From: Antonospora locustae
Lineage: Eukaryota; Microsporidia
Direction of reading: 5' to 3'
NCBI GenBank assembly: GCA_007674295.1
Contig: CM017457.1
Span: forward strand, 1 to 64,000
Length of the DNA: 64,000 nt
The translations under genes and the position numbers were made by a program. Below are positions 55,408-63,100 of the stretch, piece by piece. Under the pieces are notes generated by a model that saw nothing but the letters and a program-made list of their open reading frames with translations, was not told where the DNA came from and made no database searches. Within the stretch, counting starts at the first letter, position 1, and the number at the start of each line of letters is the position of its first letter.

Positions 55408-57081
55408 TTAAAAAAGAAACTTTCTACATGGCCCAGCTGCTGTCATCTCTTCTACAATCTCTACGGAGCTCAGAATCTGGTCGACGATTTTGCTGCTGAA
55501 TACGTTACATAGATCGCGTGCGCTGGAGAACTTCTTTCCCAAAGCAATGTATTCTACGATGCGTTGTGCTCTTTTGTCGCCTACGCCTTTCAGACTTTTC
55601 GTCCGTATGAAGTCGCCTGAGTTCAAAATATCAAGCAGCTCATTCATTGTCACTTTTTTTGTGGGACTTGCGCGTGACAGCACACGTATCTTCTCTCGTA
55701 CCACCTCGTTTGAGCTTATTTTTTCAAGAGTGCGGTAGTCTGCGAGCGCCTTCTTTGTCTGTCCAGAAAGCTCGTAGTTAAGCGCGCGAAGGTAAAACGC
55801 TTTGTAACTCTTTGACTTTGTGTCAGGCGTTAAGAACAAGTCGGTTTCCTTCCTGTGTGTAGAGTCGCCTGTCGCACGAGGCTTTGTAGAGGATACTGTA
55901 TGCCCATCCATTTTACTGTCCCACTGTATGTTGCTGTCTTCTGTTGTCGGTATCCCGCTCTTTACAACATCTCTGTTCACACGCTCGTTGCAATTCTTTT
56001 CATTAAGCACGGTTTCCTTGCTTTCCTCATGTTTCTTTTCGGCATTCTGCGCGGCACTTGAAGATATGTTTCCTGCAAATCTAAATTTGGGCCTTTTTAA
56101 TGCCAGTTCCGCCTTCTCCAGATCGTTTCCCATGCAAATTGCTGATCTTCCTGATGCAAGTCTATCAAAAACAGTTTCCCTCTCAGCCTTTCTTACAGGG
56201 GCTGTCCTGTTCACCACCTTCTTGCTAAGAGATGCAAAGTTAAGCGTGTTAATTGTATCTGCAAGGAAGCTGCATTCGCTGCAGATGTTGCATATCAAGT
56301 ATGTCCTTGCGTCTCCTCCTAGGCTGTCTTGCAACACACGCGTTAGCTTTGAATCTCTGTAGGGAATGCGCATGTCCTTGGTTACAATAGCCTTCACAAC
56401 CTTACCAAGCACAAATAAACTTGTGTTTATTGATGAAGATTCTTCCATGCGATCTCCGTGATTTCCTGTCCTTCTGTTATCCTCAGATCCTGCAAGATCA
56501 ACCAGACTCACCTTTCCCTTCTCGGTTCTCATCTGCAATATCGTGTGGGATCTTGAGCTGTGTGTATTCAGACAGGTGAAACCCACTTTTCTGTTCACGA
56601 GACCCTTCTCAAGCAGCTTCTTGAATTCTACATAGCTTTTTACGTCAACCCATTCGATGTTGCTCAGCTCTATCGTACCGTTCTTCTCACGGAGAACAAC
56701 CTCACGCTTTGTCAGCAAGCACTGCAGCGTGTCCTTGTAGATCTCAAAATAGCAGATCTTGATGCCACCAGTGCTCAGTAACTTTTTTGCCGCCATCTGG
56801 ACAAGACCTTTTGTGCCCATTTCCTCGTTTCCTACCATTGTGTAACTTTTTCCTGAGGATGTGTTTCCGTAGCACAGAATAGTGTTGTTCCCGTATTCGT
56901 TAAACGTCAGGTGCTGATAGATCGAGCGTGTTGTTACAAGCGGCCCAAATACTCTATCGAATGTGTAAGTATGTTCCGTAGAATTTCTGCTCACTGTAAC
57001 TGTATTATCTGTGTGGACAATAGATGGAGTCTCTTGTGACGGTCTGATTCTAATAAATACCTTCACACACGTTTTTTTCAT
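55408..57081 (-). CDS. Kinesin-10 (Kid/KIF22-like) chromokinesin
   Basis: The start at 57081 (MKKTCVKVFIRIRP) has CCC directly upstream and gives 557 residues. The N-terminal motor has the P-loop GNTSSGKSYT, switch I region NTHSSRSHT, switch II DLAGSE and RIPYRDSKLTRVLQDSLGG. The C-terminus has a helix-hairpin-helix (LLDILNSGDFIRTKSLKGVG, DKRAQRIVEYIALGKKF), the DNA-binding element that defines Kid-type kinesin-10. Such motors push chromosome arms in mitosis. It shares a 69-bp divergent promoter with a borealin-like gene. Confidence 0.9.
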   Translation of the reverse strand: MKKTCVKVFIRIRPSQETPSIVHTDNTVTVSRNSTEHTYTFDRVFGPLVTTRSIYQHLTFNEYGNNTILCYGNTSSGKSYTMVGNEEMGTKGLVQMAAKKLLSTGGIKICYFEIYKDTLQCLLTKREVVLREKNGTIELSNIEWVDVKSYVEFKKLLEKGLVNRKVGFTCLNTHSSRSHTILQMRTEKGKVSLVDLAGSEDNRRTGNHGDRMEESSSINTSLFVLGKVVKAIVTKDMRIPYRDSKLTRVLQDSLGGDARTYLICNICSECSFLADTINTLNFASLSKKVVNRTAPVRKAERETVFDRLASGRSAICMGNDLEKAELALKRPKFRFAGNISSSAAQNAEKKHEESKETVLNEKNCNERVNRDVVKSGIPTTEDSNIQWDSKMDGHTVSSTKPRATGDSTHRKETDLFLTPDTKSKSYKAFYLRALNYELSGQTKKALADYRTLEKISSNEVVREKIRVLSRASPTKKVTMNELLDILNSGDFIRTKSLKGVGDKRAQRIVEYIALGKKFSSARDLCNVFSSKIVDQILSSVEIVEEMTAAGPCRKFLF

Positions 57082-57150
57082 GGGCTGCTTTGTTGTTATC
57101 TCCGAATCTGAAAAATTAACACCCGGGAAGTGATCCCATCCAGGCAACTG
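57082..57150. promoter_or_regulatory. Short bidirectional promoter between kinesin-10 and borealin-like genes
   Basis: Only 69 bases separate the two divergent ATGs. CCC abuts the kinesin start on the minus strand, and another CCC lies about 15 bases before the plus-strand start. Any promoter must be shared or overlap the genes. Confidence 0.5.
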
Positions 57151-57693
57151 ATGAACGAGGAATTGGTGAAAATCAGGGGCGAGTTTGAAATGCGGCTTTT
57201 GACAATTAAGCGGGGCCTGTTGAACGAGCTGCAAAACGAATACGAGACAACAATCAAAAAAGCGCCCCAGAATGTTCTCAAGATGCCGATCATCGCGTTT
57301 AAAAGTTTGTGCCTTGGATCATCTAGGTCAGGTGACGTGAGACGCACAGAGTTCAAGACAATGGTGCCTTCTAACATCTCGGTACATAGCAGCAGGGATG
57401 CCTCTACGTCAAGACGAGCCCAGTTGCAAAGGGTCACTGGGGGAAGGAAAATCATTCGAGAGGCGTCGATAATTGGACAGAGCATGATACTCGAGGACTT
57501 AGACAGCTCAGCAACAAAAACTCAAAGCATGCTACTCAAGAAGGTGCCAGGAAAGCGACCTCCTTTTGCAATTTCTGTTGGCGAGAGCAGCATTTTGATA
57601 GACAAGATGGATTTCACATCTAATGACCCAAATGTTGTTGGAAACATCATCAAAGACATTCAAAAGGTCTTAAAAAAGCACTGCTGTCCGTGA
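57151..57693 (+). CDS. Borealin/Nbl1-like chromosomal passenger protein (tentative)
   Basis: The first true ATG is 57151, giving 180 residues. The N-terminal 50 residues (LVKIRGEFEMRLLTIKRGLL, NELQNEYETTIKKAPQNVLK) match the pattern of borealin/Nbl1, a helix with F-x2-E-x3-R-x3-I and later a conserved P-x2-V-x2-M. That helix joins INCENP and survivin in a three-helix bundle. The C-terminus (NVVGNIIKDIQKVLKKH) is helical; the middle is basic and disordered. The complex targets Aurora kinase to centromeres. Divergence from a mitotic kinesin gene is compatible. Confidence 0.5.
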   Translation: MNEELVKIRGEFEMRLLTIKRGLLNELQNEYETTIKKAPQNVLKMPIIAFKSLCLGSSRSGDVRRTEFKTMVPSNISVHSSRDASTSRRAQLQRVTGGRKIIREASIIGQSMILEDLDSSATKTQSMLLKKVPGKRPPFAISVGESSILIDKMDFTSNDPNVVGNIIKDIQKVLKKHCCP

Positions 57694-57742
57694 CTGTTCT
57701 CTCATAGCTGTTCCTTAAACAATAGAGAGCCCTTCTGTCAAT

Positions 57743-57994
57743 ATGGCTGACTCTATTTCTCTGGACCTGACAGACATCGATAAAGAAGTAGATTCCATCT
57801 CGCTTTCGCTCGAACTAAACGACATAAGCGAAATGAATCACAAAGTAAGCATAAGTGAGACCACGCTTGACATGCCACAGGATACATTTCAGAAGATATT
57901 TGAATATCTTGATAAAGAGCACGAGGAGCAGGCGGAGCTTATTCGACAGCTTGAGGATTTTGAGAGGCGGCTGGACGCGTGCTACAGCGGATGA
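57743..57994 (+). CDS. Small acidic hypothetical protein, 83 residues
   Basis: The product is acidic, with regularly spaced hydrophobics (SISLDLTDIDKEVDSISLSL) and a C-terminal coiled-coil helix (DKEHEEQAELIRQLEDFERR). It lies 49 bp after the borealin-like gene on the same strand. CCC is about 13 bases before the ATG. No family recognised. Confidence 0.6.
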   Translation: MADSISLDLTDIDKEVDSISLSLELNDISEMNHKVSISETTLDMPQDTFQKIFEYLDKEHEEQAELIRQLEDFERRLDACYSG

Positions 57995-58180
57995 TTGTTC
58001 TGTAAGAAGCTCTTTGTTTCGATTATTAATGCAGCGTGTCATTTTAAACAAAAATCTCCGCATAAAACACAAAGGAAACGAAAATAAATAATGCGTCTTA
58101 GAGGAACTTTTATTTTGCTTTAACAAGCCTTCAAAGAAAACGTTACTTGAGAGCAACAATTAAATTTCTGCCACCCTCTC

Positions 58181-59032
58181 ATGCAAGTACCCGCGAAAAT
58201 CCGCTTAAAGTTTGTGTGCAGGCCACTAAACTTTAAGTATGTGCAGTCATTTGATAGGTCGATAAGAGTTAGCGATCTGATATCGGCGGTTGAGAATGAT
58301 CTTTCTTGTGTGACGGGAAGAAACACGAGAATTGTGCAGATAACAACCCGCGACCACTATGCTCTCCTCAGACATTCAGAGATTATGGATGTGCTGGTCG
58401 ATGAGGACGTCCTTACAGTTTATGTTGTGAATGAGGATGCAAAAGATGACGACTTTCAGTCCAAGTGCGTATCTTTTACAAAGAAGCATGAAAAAAAGAT
58501 GGCAGAGTCCCGCAATAATGCGAGCACAGGGACTTTGGGAAAAAAGATAATGGATTTGCAGGAAGGATTGAAAAAAAAAGAGACTGAGGAGGGACAAGGA
58601 CTTGGCGTAGGTGCTGCAAATGGAAAAGATGGAAAAGAAAGCGGTGAGCAGAAGCCAAAGATAGAAGCCACCAAGGAGAGAAGCAAAACAGATCCATTGG
58701 ACAGGAATAAGGAGGAACAGAAAACTAGTGGAGAGAGTCAGAAGGAGAAGTTTGGGGCAAGTGATTTAAAAAAGGATGGAATGCAGGGTTTACAGAGCGG
58801 AAAAGGCGGAGATGTGAAAACAAGAGACAGCAAGGAAAAACATAGAAGGCATAACGAACACCGTGTGGACGAGAATGTTGTCTCCAAAGCAGGATTCGAA
58901 CGCAAAATACTTGATAAGCCAGAAAAAAAGAGAAATGTTGTAGGCGGAGAGCTGGAAGGGGAGAAGATGATACCGCTTAAAAAAAAGATAGTTTCACGCG
59001 AAGATGAAGATGACGACAGCATTTTCAAATAG
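58181..59032 (+). CDS. Protein with ubiquitin-like N-terminus and disordered charged tail
   Basis: The ATG at 58181 has CCC five bases upstream. Residues 1-85 look like a beta-grasp domain (KIRLKFVCRPLNFKYVQSFD, DEDVLTVYVVNED), possibly related to the coilin N-terminus. The remaining 200 residues are a lysine/glutamate/glycine-rich disordered region. A short conserved-looking end (DDDSIFK) closes it. Function is unknown; coilin-like nuclear body scaffolding is a guess. Confidence 0.65.
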   Translation: MQVPAKIRLKFVCRPLNFKYVQSFDRSIRVSDLISAVENDLSCVTGRNTRIVQITTRDHYALLRHSEIMDVLVDEDVLTVYVVNEDAKDDDFQSKCVSFTKKHEKKMAESRNNASTGTLGKKIMDLQEGLKKKETEEGQGLGVGAANGKDGKESGEQKPKIEATKERSKTDPLDRNKEEQKTSGESQKEKFGASDLKKDGMQGLQSGKGGDVKTRDSKEKHRRHNEHRVDENVVSKAGFERKILDKPEKKRNVVGGELEGEKMIPLKKKIVSREDEDDDSIFK

Positions 59033-59104
59033 CTGGTGATATTAGCGTCGACATAGTAGCGGAGAAGGTGCACTAACCCAGTTTAGCAAAAAAGGAATCC
59101 CTAA

Positions 59105-60034
59105 ATGCAAACATTGAAATTCAACGAGCATTTTAAAGCGAGAAAGTGGTTTCAACTACTTAGTGCACTTCAAAACGAGAAAGACATTGGACTTGCTATT
59201 TCGTTCATGAAGATGCATGCAGCAATACTTGTGCAGAAGACACATCCGCCGACTCTCTCAAGGCTTCTCTCGAAAATTACGGACCTGCGCCCGGATCTCG
59301 AACTGCTTCTCCGCATGGAGAATGAACTTGAATTGATTCCAATAAGAAACAGAGAGCAAGAGGAGGCGCTAGTTATTGTGAGAATCAACAAATGCATGCT
59401 GATGCTTGAAGAGGCGGAGTTTCAAGTCTACGAGTACAAGAAGCATGTTCACCGGCCATACATACAAATTCGGCTGAACAAACTCTTTTACTTGTATTAT
59501 GAAAGGACTGGCGACGTGGGGCAGGCGTACTGTGCGCTGCGAGACTACATGGAAAGCGCACCTGAAAACGAAGACATGCGAGTATTGGCAAACAAGTTGA
59601 TGCACTTTGCGCTTGTCTCTGACGAGATCTACTCGTTCGAGGACGTAATAAAGTATGAATATTGTGTTGATCGTAAGGATATTCTTCATGCGTACAACAA
59701 CGGGGATGTGAAGTACGTGCTGGAAAACTGTAGGGAATTCAGTCCGGAGAAGATTTACTTGATTTCATTTCTGGATATGTGCAGAAAGAAGCAGGTGCTG
59801 AGTCTTCAAGAGGTTGGCGAGCATCTGGAGCTCAGTGACGATGCCGTGCTTTTTCTCGTGATAAAGGCGCTTGGCAAGGGCCTTGTACGGGGCCACTTTG
59901 ACGGAGAGACGCGGACCTTCCACATGAACCGAGTGGTTTCGCGCGTGCTTGATGAAGGCGGAATTCGCGCGATGAAGGATAAATTTTCAGCATGGCGGAC
60001 ACGTGTTGCAGAGGTGCTCGCGTCTCTTAGATAA
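59105..60034 (+). CDS. RPN9: 26S proteasome lid subunit Rpn9
   Basis: The 309-residue PCI protein starts at an ATG with CCC five bases upstream. It shows FKARKWFQLLSALQNEKD at the N-terminus, helical repeats, and a C-terminal PCI winged helix (VLSLQEVGEHLELSDDAVLF, LVIKALGKGLVRGHFDGET). The final helix KDKFSAWRTRVAEVLASL corresponds to Rpn9's tail that joins the lid helical bundle. It is a structural subunit of the lid. Confidence 0.85.
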   Translation: MQTLKFNEHFKARKWFQLLSALQNEKDIGLAISFMKMHAAILVQKTHPPTLSRLLSKITDLRPDLELLLRMENELELIPIRNREQEEALVIVRINKCMLMLEEAEFQVYEYKKHVHRPYIQIRLNKLFYLYYERTGDVGQAYCALRDYMESAPENEDMRVLANKLMHFALVSDEIYSFEDVIKYEYCVDRKDILHAYNNGDVKYVLENCREFSPEKIYLISFLDMCRKKQVLSLQEVGEHLELSDDAVLFLVIKALGKGLVRGHFDGETRTFHMNRVVSRVLDEGGIRAMKDKFSAWRTRVAEVLASLR

Positions 60035-60055
60035 AAATCAGAGAACGAAACCCCG

Positions 60056-60220
60056 ATGCTTTTCGACTACACGTTTTTTCCGGACAATGCGTTGCAAATA
60101 TCTGATGAGGAGGTCTCCATCAGTGCACTCGAGTTCTTCGACCTTGACTTGAGCGAGATCGAAGAAAACCCGCTTCTGAGGGGAGAAAGCGACCCATTTT
60201 CAGTAGAACACGAACTCTAA
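60056..60220 (+). CDS. Small acidic protein of 54 residues
   Basis: An open frame from ATG 60056 to TAA 60218-60220 begins MLFDYTFFPDNALQISDEEV and is rich in Glu/Asp and Phe (ALEFFDLDLSEIEENPLL). CCCC lies two bases before the ATG, exactly as in the E2F gene, and the frame fills the space between RPN9 and the convergent MRD1 gene. Size and acidity recall small complex subunits such as Apc13/Swm1 or Sem1, but the tryptophans of Sem1 are missing. Identity is open. Confidence 0.55.
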   Translation: MLFDYTFFPDNALQISDEEVSISALEFFDLDLSEIEENPLLRGESDPFSVEHEL

Positions 60221-60239
60221 TAAATGACACTTAGTCCTT

Positions 60240-61289
60240 TTATTCCCCGAAAATGCGCTCTGCAGATTGTTCGATAACGAGTCGTCTTCCGTAGAGGTGG
60301 GTCGATACACCAAACCACTCCAAAATCTTCTGCGCATCCTCCCTGCTTGCGCACTCCACGAATGCGAAGCCCCTGCTCTGTTTGTTTCTTTTTACAGGGA
60401 TCCTCACCGCCTTCACTTGCGCCTTTGTCTGAAAAAGTTTCCGCAGCTCCTGCGCGTCCGCCTGGAAGGGGACGTTCTTCACAACAAGCTTCGTGCTTGT
60501 CGCAGCAACCTTACCAGGCTTCGTGCTAAGCGGGAGAAATTCTGCCTTTTCCATCCTTTTGAAGCATCTCATTGCGTCCCTTTCGCTACAAAATTTCAGC
60601 AGAGCGACTGTTTCTGAGGGCGCAATTTTCGTTTCGCACTCCGCAGGGAGATCTGCCACGTTGAAGTCCCGCACGATGAGTTCGGTTTTCGAACGTTCAC
60701 CGGTGAGTCCGTCGAGGTAGATTGCGTTGCTTTCCAGAAATGTTCTCGTCCTGTTGACAAGCTCTGCCTCGAGGTAGGCGACGCGTACTCCTGCTTCTCT
60801 CGCAAGAACCTCTGCTCTGTTGTGTTTTCCGAGCACTTTCTGAAAGTCAAAGAAAAGCGTGTTGAAGTACTCCATGTCCTTCTCGTCCCTCCGTTCCGTG
60901 CTTTTTGCCATGCGGAGTGTTTTTTTCTCCACCTCATCAAAGAGTGTGTCCAGAAAGAGTTTTGAGAAGGTGACTTTCACGCTGCGCGGACCCCTTTCGA
61001 TGCTTTCCACACGTCCGCACCTCTTCAAGGCCTCTTCCTCGCATCCTGCTTCAAAGACAATCTTTCTGTGCACCTCACAGCGTATCTTCACTCTTTCGTA
61101 GTACGAATTGTTGTGATAGCGGACGAACGCCTTGCACTGCTCCACAGGCACGTCGAGAAATGCGACTCTTCTGAAGACACCTCGCGTTCTGAGAAAGTCT
61201 ATTGCGTTCACTGTGTGCTTTGAGCGGAGATGCGTAACGAACTTCTCCGTGTCCAGATGCTTCGGAAGATCCTTCATAACGACTTTCAT
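60240..61289 (-). CDS. MRD1: MRD1/RBM19-like multi-RRM rRNA processing protein
   Basis: The 349-residue protein starts at an ATG directly after GGGCCC. An N-terminal RRM-like domain (MKVVMKDLPKHLDTEKFVTH, FRRVAFLDVPVEQCKAFVRY) and a C-terminal RRM (TKLVVKNVPFQADAQELRKL, KQSRGFAFVECASREDAQKI) correspond to the first and last RRMs of Mrd1. A degenerate RRM-like part (IVRDFNVADLPAECETK) lies between. Mrd1 acts in 18S rRNA processing in the nucleolus. It is less than half the yeast length (about 890). Confidence 0.75.
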   Translation of the reverse strand: MKVVMKDLPKHLDTEKFVTHLRSKHTVNAIDFLRTRGVFRRVAFLDVPVEQCKAFVRYHNNSYYERVKIRCEVHRKIVFEAGCEEEALKRCGRVESIERGPRSVKVTFSKLFLDTLFDEVEKKTLRMAKSTERRDEKDMEYFNTLFFDFQKVLGKHNRAEVLAREAGVRVAYLEAELVNRTRTFLESNAIYLDGLTGERSKTELIVRDFNVADLPAECETKIAPSETVALLKFCSERDAMRCFKRMEKAEFLPLSTKPGKVAATSTKLVVKNVPFQADAQELRKLFQTKAQVKAVRIPVKRNKQSRGFAFVECASREDAQKILEWFGVSTHLYGRRLVIEQSAERIFGE

Positions 61290-61308
61290 GGGCCCTGCTT
61301 AAGCTGCT

Positions 61309-61530
61309 TTAAAAGTTGCGGTGGACACCAATTCGCCTTCGAAAGCATCCCCTCCTTGGTAAATGGCAGCTGATCTGTGCTTCAAGTACAAAGAGAACGT
61401 CAGCTAGTGTTTGTGCAAACTTTACCTCCTTTTCAAGAAGCTCCTCGAGTGCAGTCAAATCTTGTACACAGAAACCGTTAAGTCCATGCACGCAGTCCAC
61501 GTCCTCCGTATCTACGAATGTATTCAACAT
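61309..61530 (-). CDS. Small hypothetical protein, 73 residues
   Basis: The ATG at 61530 is directly preceded by CCC, the main support. The product has an acidic start (MLNTFVDTEDVDC), a helical core (LTALEELLEKEVKFAQTLAD, VLFVLEAQI) and a basic end (RRGCFRRRIGVH). It ends 19 bp before the MRD1 start on the same strand. No family recognised; it could be a small helical subunit of a complex. Confidence 0.5.
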   Translation of the reverse strand: MLNTFVDTEDVDCVHGLNGFCVQDLTALEELLEKEVKFAQTLADVLFVLEAQISCHLPRRGCFRRRIGVHRNF

Positions 61531-61553
61531 GGGTCCTGCAAAAGATGTATTTT

Positions 61554-62079
61554 TTAAGAAAGCACTTTTACGTTGAATTCGTTTGTGACAAGATACACTT
61601 TCCAGACGTGTTTTTTTGCACTTTCCACGTCCTCTGCGCAGTCGTTGAAAAAATACGTCTCCTCTGTAGCGTCGAGAATGTTTTCAACAATTTTATAGAT
61701 GTTCGGGTGCGGCTTGCAGAGGAAGCCAGGCACGCTATAGTCGCAGTGGAAGAGAGTAGGTTCAGCGCAATGATGGCTCCATCATTCTGTGCTCTCTGCA
61801 TGAGTTTATGTGGCAGACACGCGTCCCTTCAAGCTTCAGCAGATTTTTTCGTAGCTCCTCGTCTAGTAGAATCCGTCCAAAGGCTTCTCGTAGACCTCGT
61901 ATGAGAAAGCCCTTATGGCAATGCCGTGGCTTTGCTGGAAGCTTTTGCATATTCTTCTAGGCTCCACTATGTTGTGACCCTTTTCACAAAGATACTTGTA
62001 GAGCTTTGAGTAGCGCTTCTCACTGACAGCATCTGTGTCTGGATAAAGAGTTTCGTCTATGCACGGCTCTTCTTCTTTC
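61554..62079 (-). pseudogene. HAD-type pyrimidine 5'-nucleotidase (Sdt1-like) pseudogene
   Basis: Reading right to left, one frame gives IDETLYPDTDAVSEKRYSKL and SFQQSHGIAIRAFSYEVYEK, a second gives LLDEELRKNLLKLEGTRV, a third ALNLLSS, and a fourth segment HCDYSVPGFLCKPHPNIYKI, NDCAEDVESAKKHVWKVYLV. In order these are the core of Sdt1/Phm8-type HAD nucleotidases, with breaks near 61867, 61790 and 61755. The nucleophile Asp of the DxDET motif is replaced by Cys exactly where a palindrome begins, so the N-terminus is gone. The gene should be dead even if some breaks are assembly errors. Confidence 0.75.
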
Positions 62080-62105
62080 CCTTTCTGGAAAGAAGAAGAG
62101 CCGTG
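62062..62105. repeat. Perfect inverted repeat, 19-bp arms, 6-bp loop
   Basis: The left arm at 62062-62080 and the right arm at 62087-62105 are exact reverse complements, separated by CTTTCT. On the minus strand the hairpin ends at the first base pairs of the HAD catalytic motif. Beyond it the sequence becomes AT-rich within about 60 bp. A fold-back rearrangement at a chromosome break, or an assembly artefact, would produce this. Confidence 0.95.
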
Positions 62106-62728
62106 TAATCTCGGTGCTTTGGCACAGCTTCTAGGGTTAGCCGGACGAAGCGAACCTCTCAATATTTGTTTGGCATGTTTTTCTGTCATGAGCTTTTTAT
62201 CATTCATATGTCTTTTTTTATTTCGCAAATATGCAGATTATGCATTGGAAATTTGTGCGGTGGGGTCCATGCATTGTTTCATATTTTGATACGAAAGGTT
62301 CTTTCGTGCGCTTTCAGGGTAAAAGACTGCGATTTAAGGAAAATGAGATTAAAAGTTTTAATAAATGGAATTATCGTGCAAAATTACATGTTGAATGAAA
62401 CTGCATTAATCATGACATACTGTTGTTCTCTCCGCTTGTAGATTTGGACCCTTTTTCAGAAATTTCAGTTATTTTGATGCAAGGTGCGATGAATGTACAA
62501 CGAAATTTATTACTGAAAAAGAGAAACTAAAAGAAACAGGGATATATCAAGTGGCTCGTTGATCTGTGATAACCCTAAATGAAAATCGTTTAATAACGAA
62601 GCATGAACTCTGCTAACTCCAGAGTGCAGAACATACGTTATCTCGAACAGTGAGATACTTTACAAAGATTTCTTTTTATAATTCGAAATACGAATAAAAA
62701 GTCATTACATAAAAAAAGATCGGGTTCT

Positions 62729-62740
62729 GGGTTAGGGTTA
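62729..62740. repeat. Telomere-like GGGTTAGGGTTA motif
   Basis: Two tandem GGGTTA units sit in the AT-rich region. The length is far below a real telomere, so it is an interstitial or degenerate copy. Confidence 0.5.
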
Positions 62741-63088
62741 AACAACAATTATGATTTAAGGGTAGGAATATATATATACAATACGATTTTGCATTTAGAT
62801 ATTATTATAAGTAATGGGATAAATAAAACAATATATTATAATACTGTGTTTTTATATGTATTTTACAGAGGAAAAAATGAATATTGGCTGTTTTTTGTCG
62901 TAAAGGTTTTTATTGACAATATTTACTATATTAGGCAAACATTTATTGTTCTGTTTTTTAAAATAAAGTTTAATAAAAGAAGTAACATTAGTACCATATG
63001 TCATATGCAATCTTGTTAAAGATGAACTGTAGATTACTATTCTCATTATGAGTACAAACGATTTTGATATAAATGATATTTATTATAT

Positions 63089-63100
63089 AACCCTAACCCT
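63089..63100. repeat. Telomere-like AACCCTAACCCT motif, opposite orientation
   Basis: Two units of the reverse-complement motif lie 350 bp from the first. Together they bracket 62,741-63,088 in inverted orientation. Confidence 0.5.

Noticed and set aside
58888..58905. GGATTCGAAC resembling a tRNA T-loop complement
   Set aside because: It is inside an open coding frame, and no cloverleaf partner is visible.
62789..63046. ORFs in the AT-rich end
   Set aside because: Composition is that of random AT-rich DNA; the plus-strand one starts with TTG and there is no conserved pattern.
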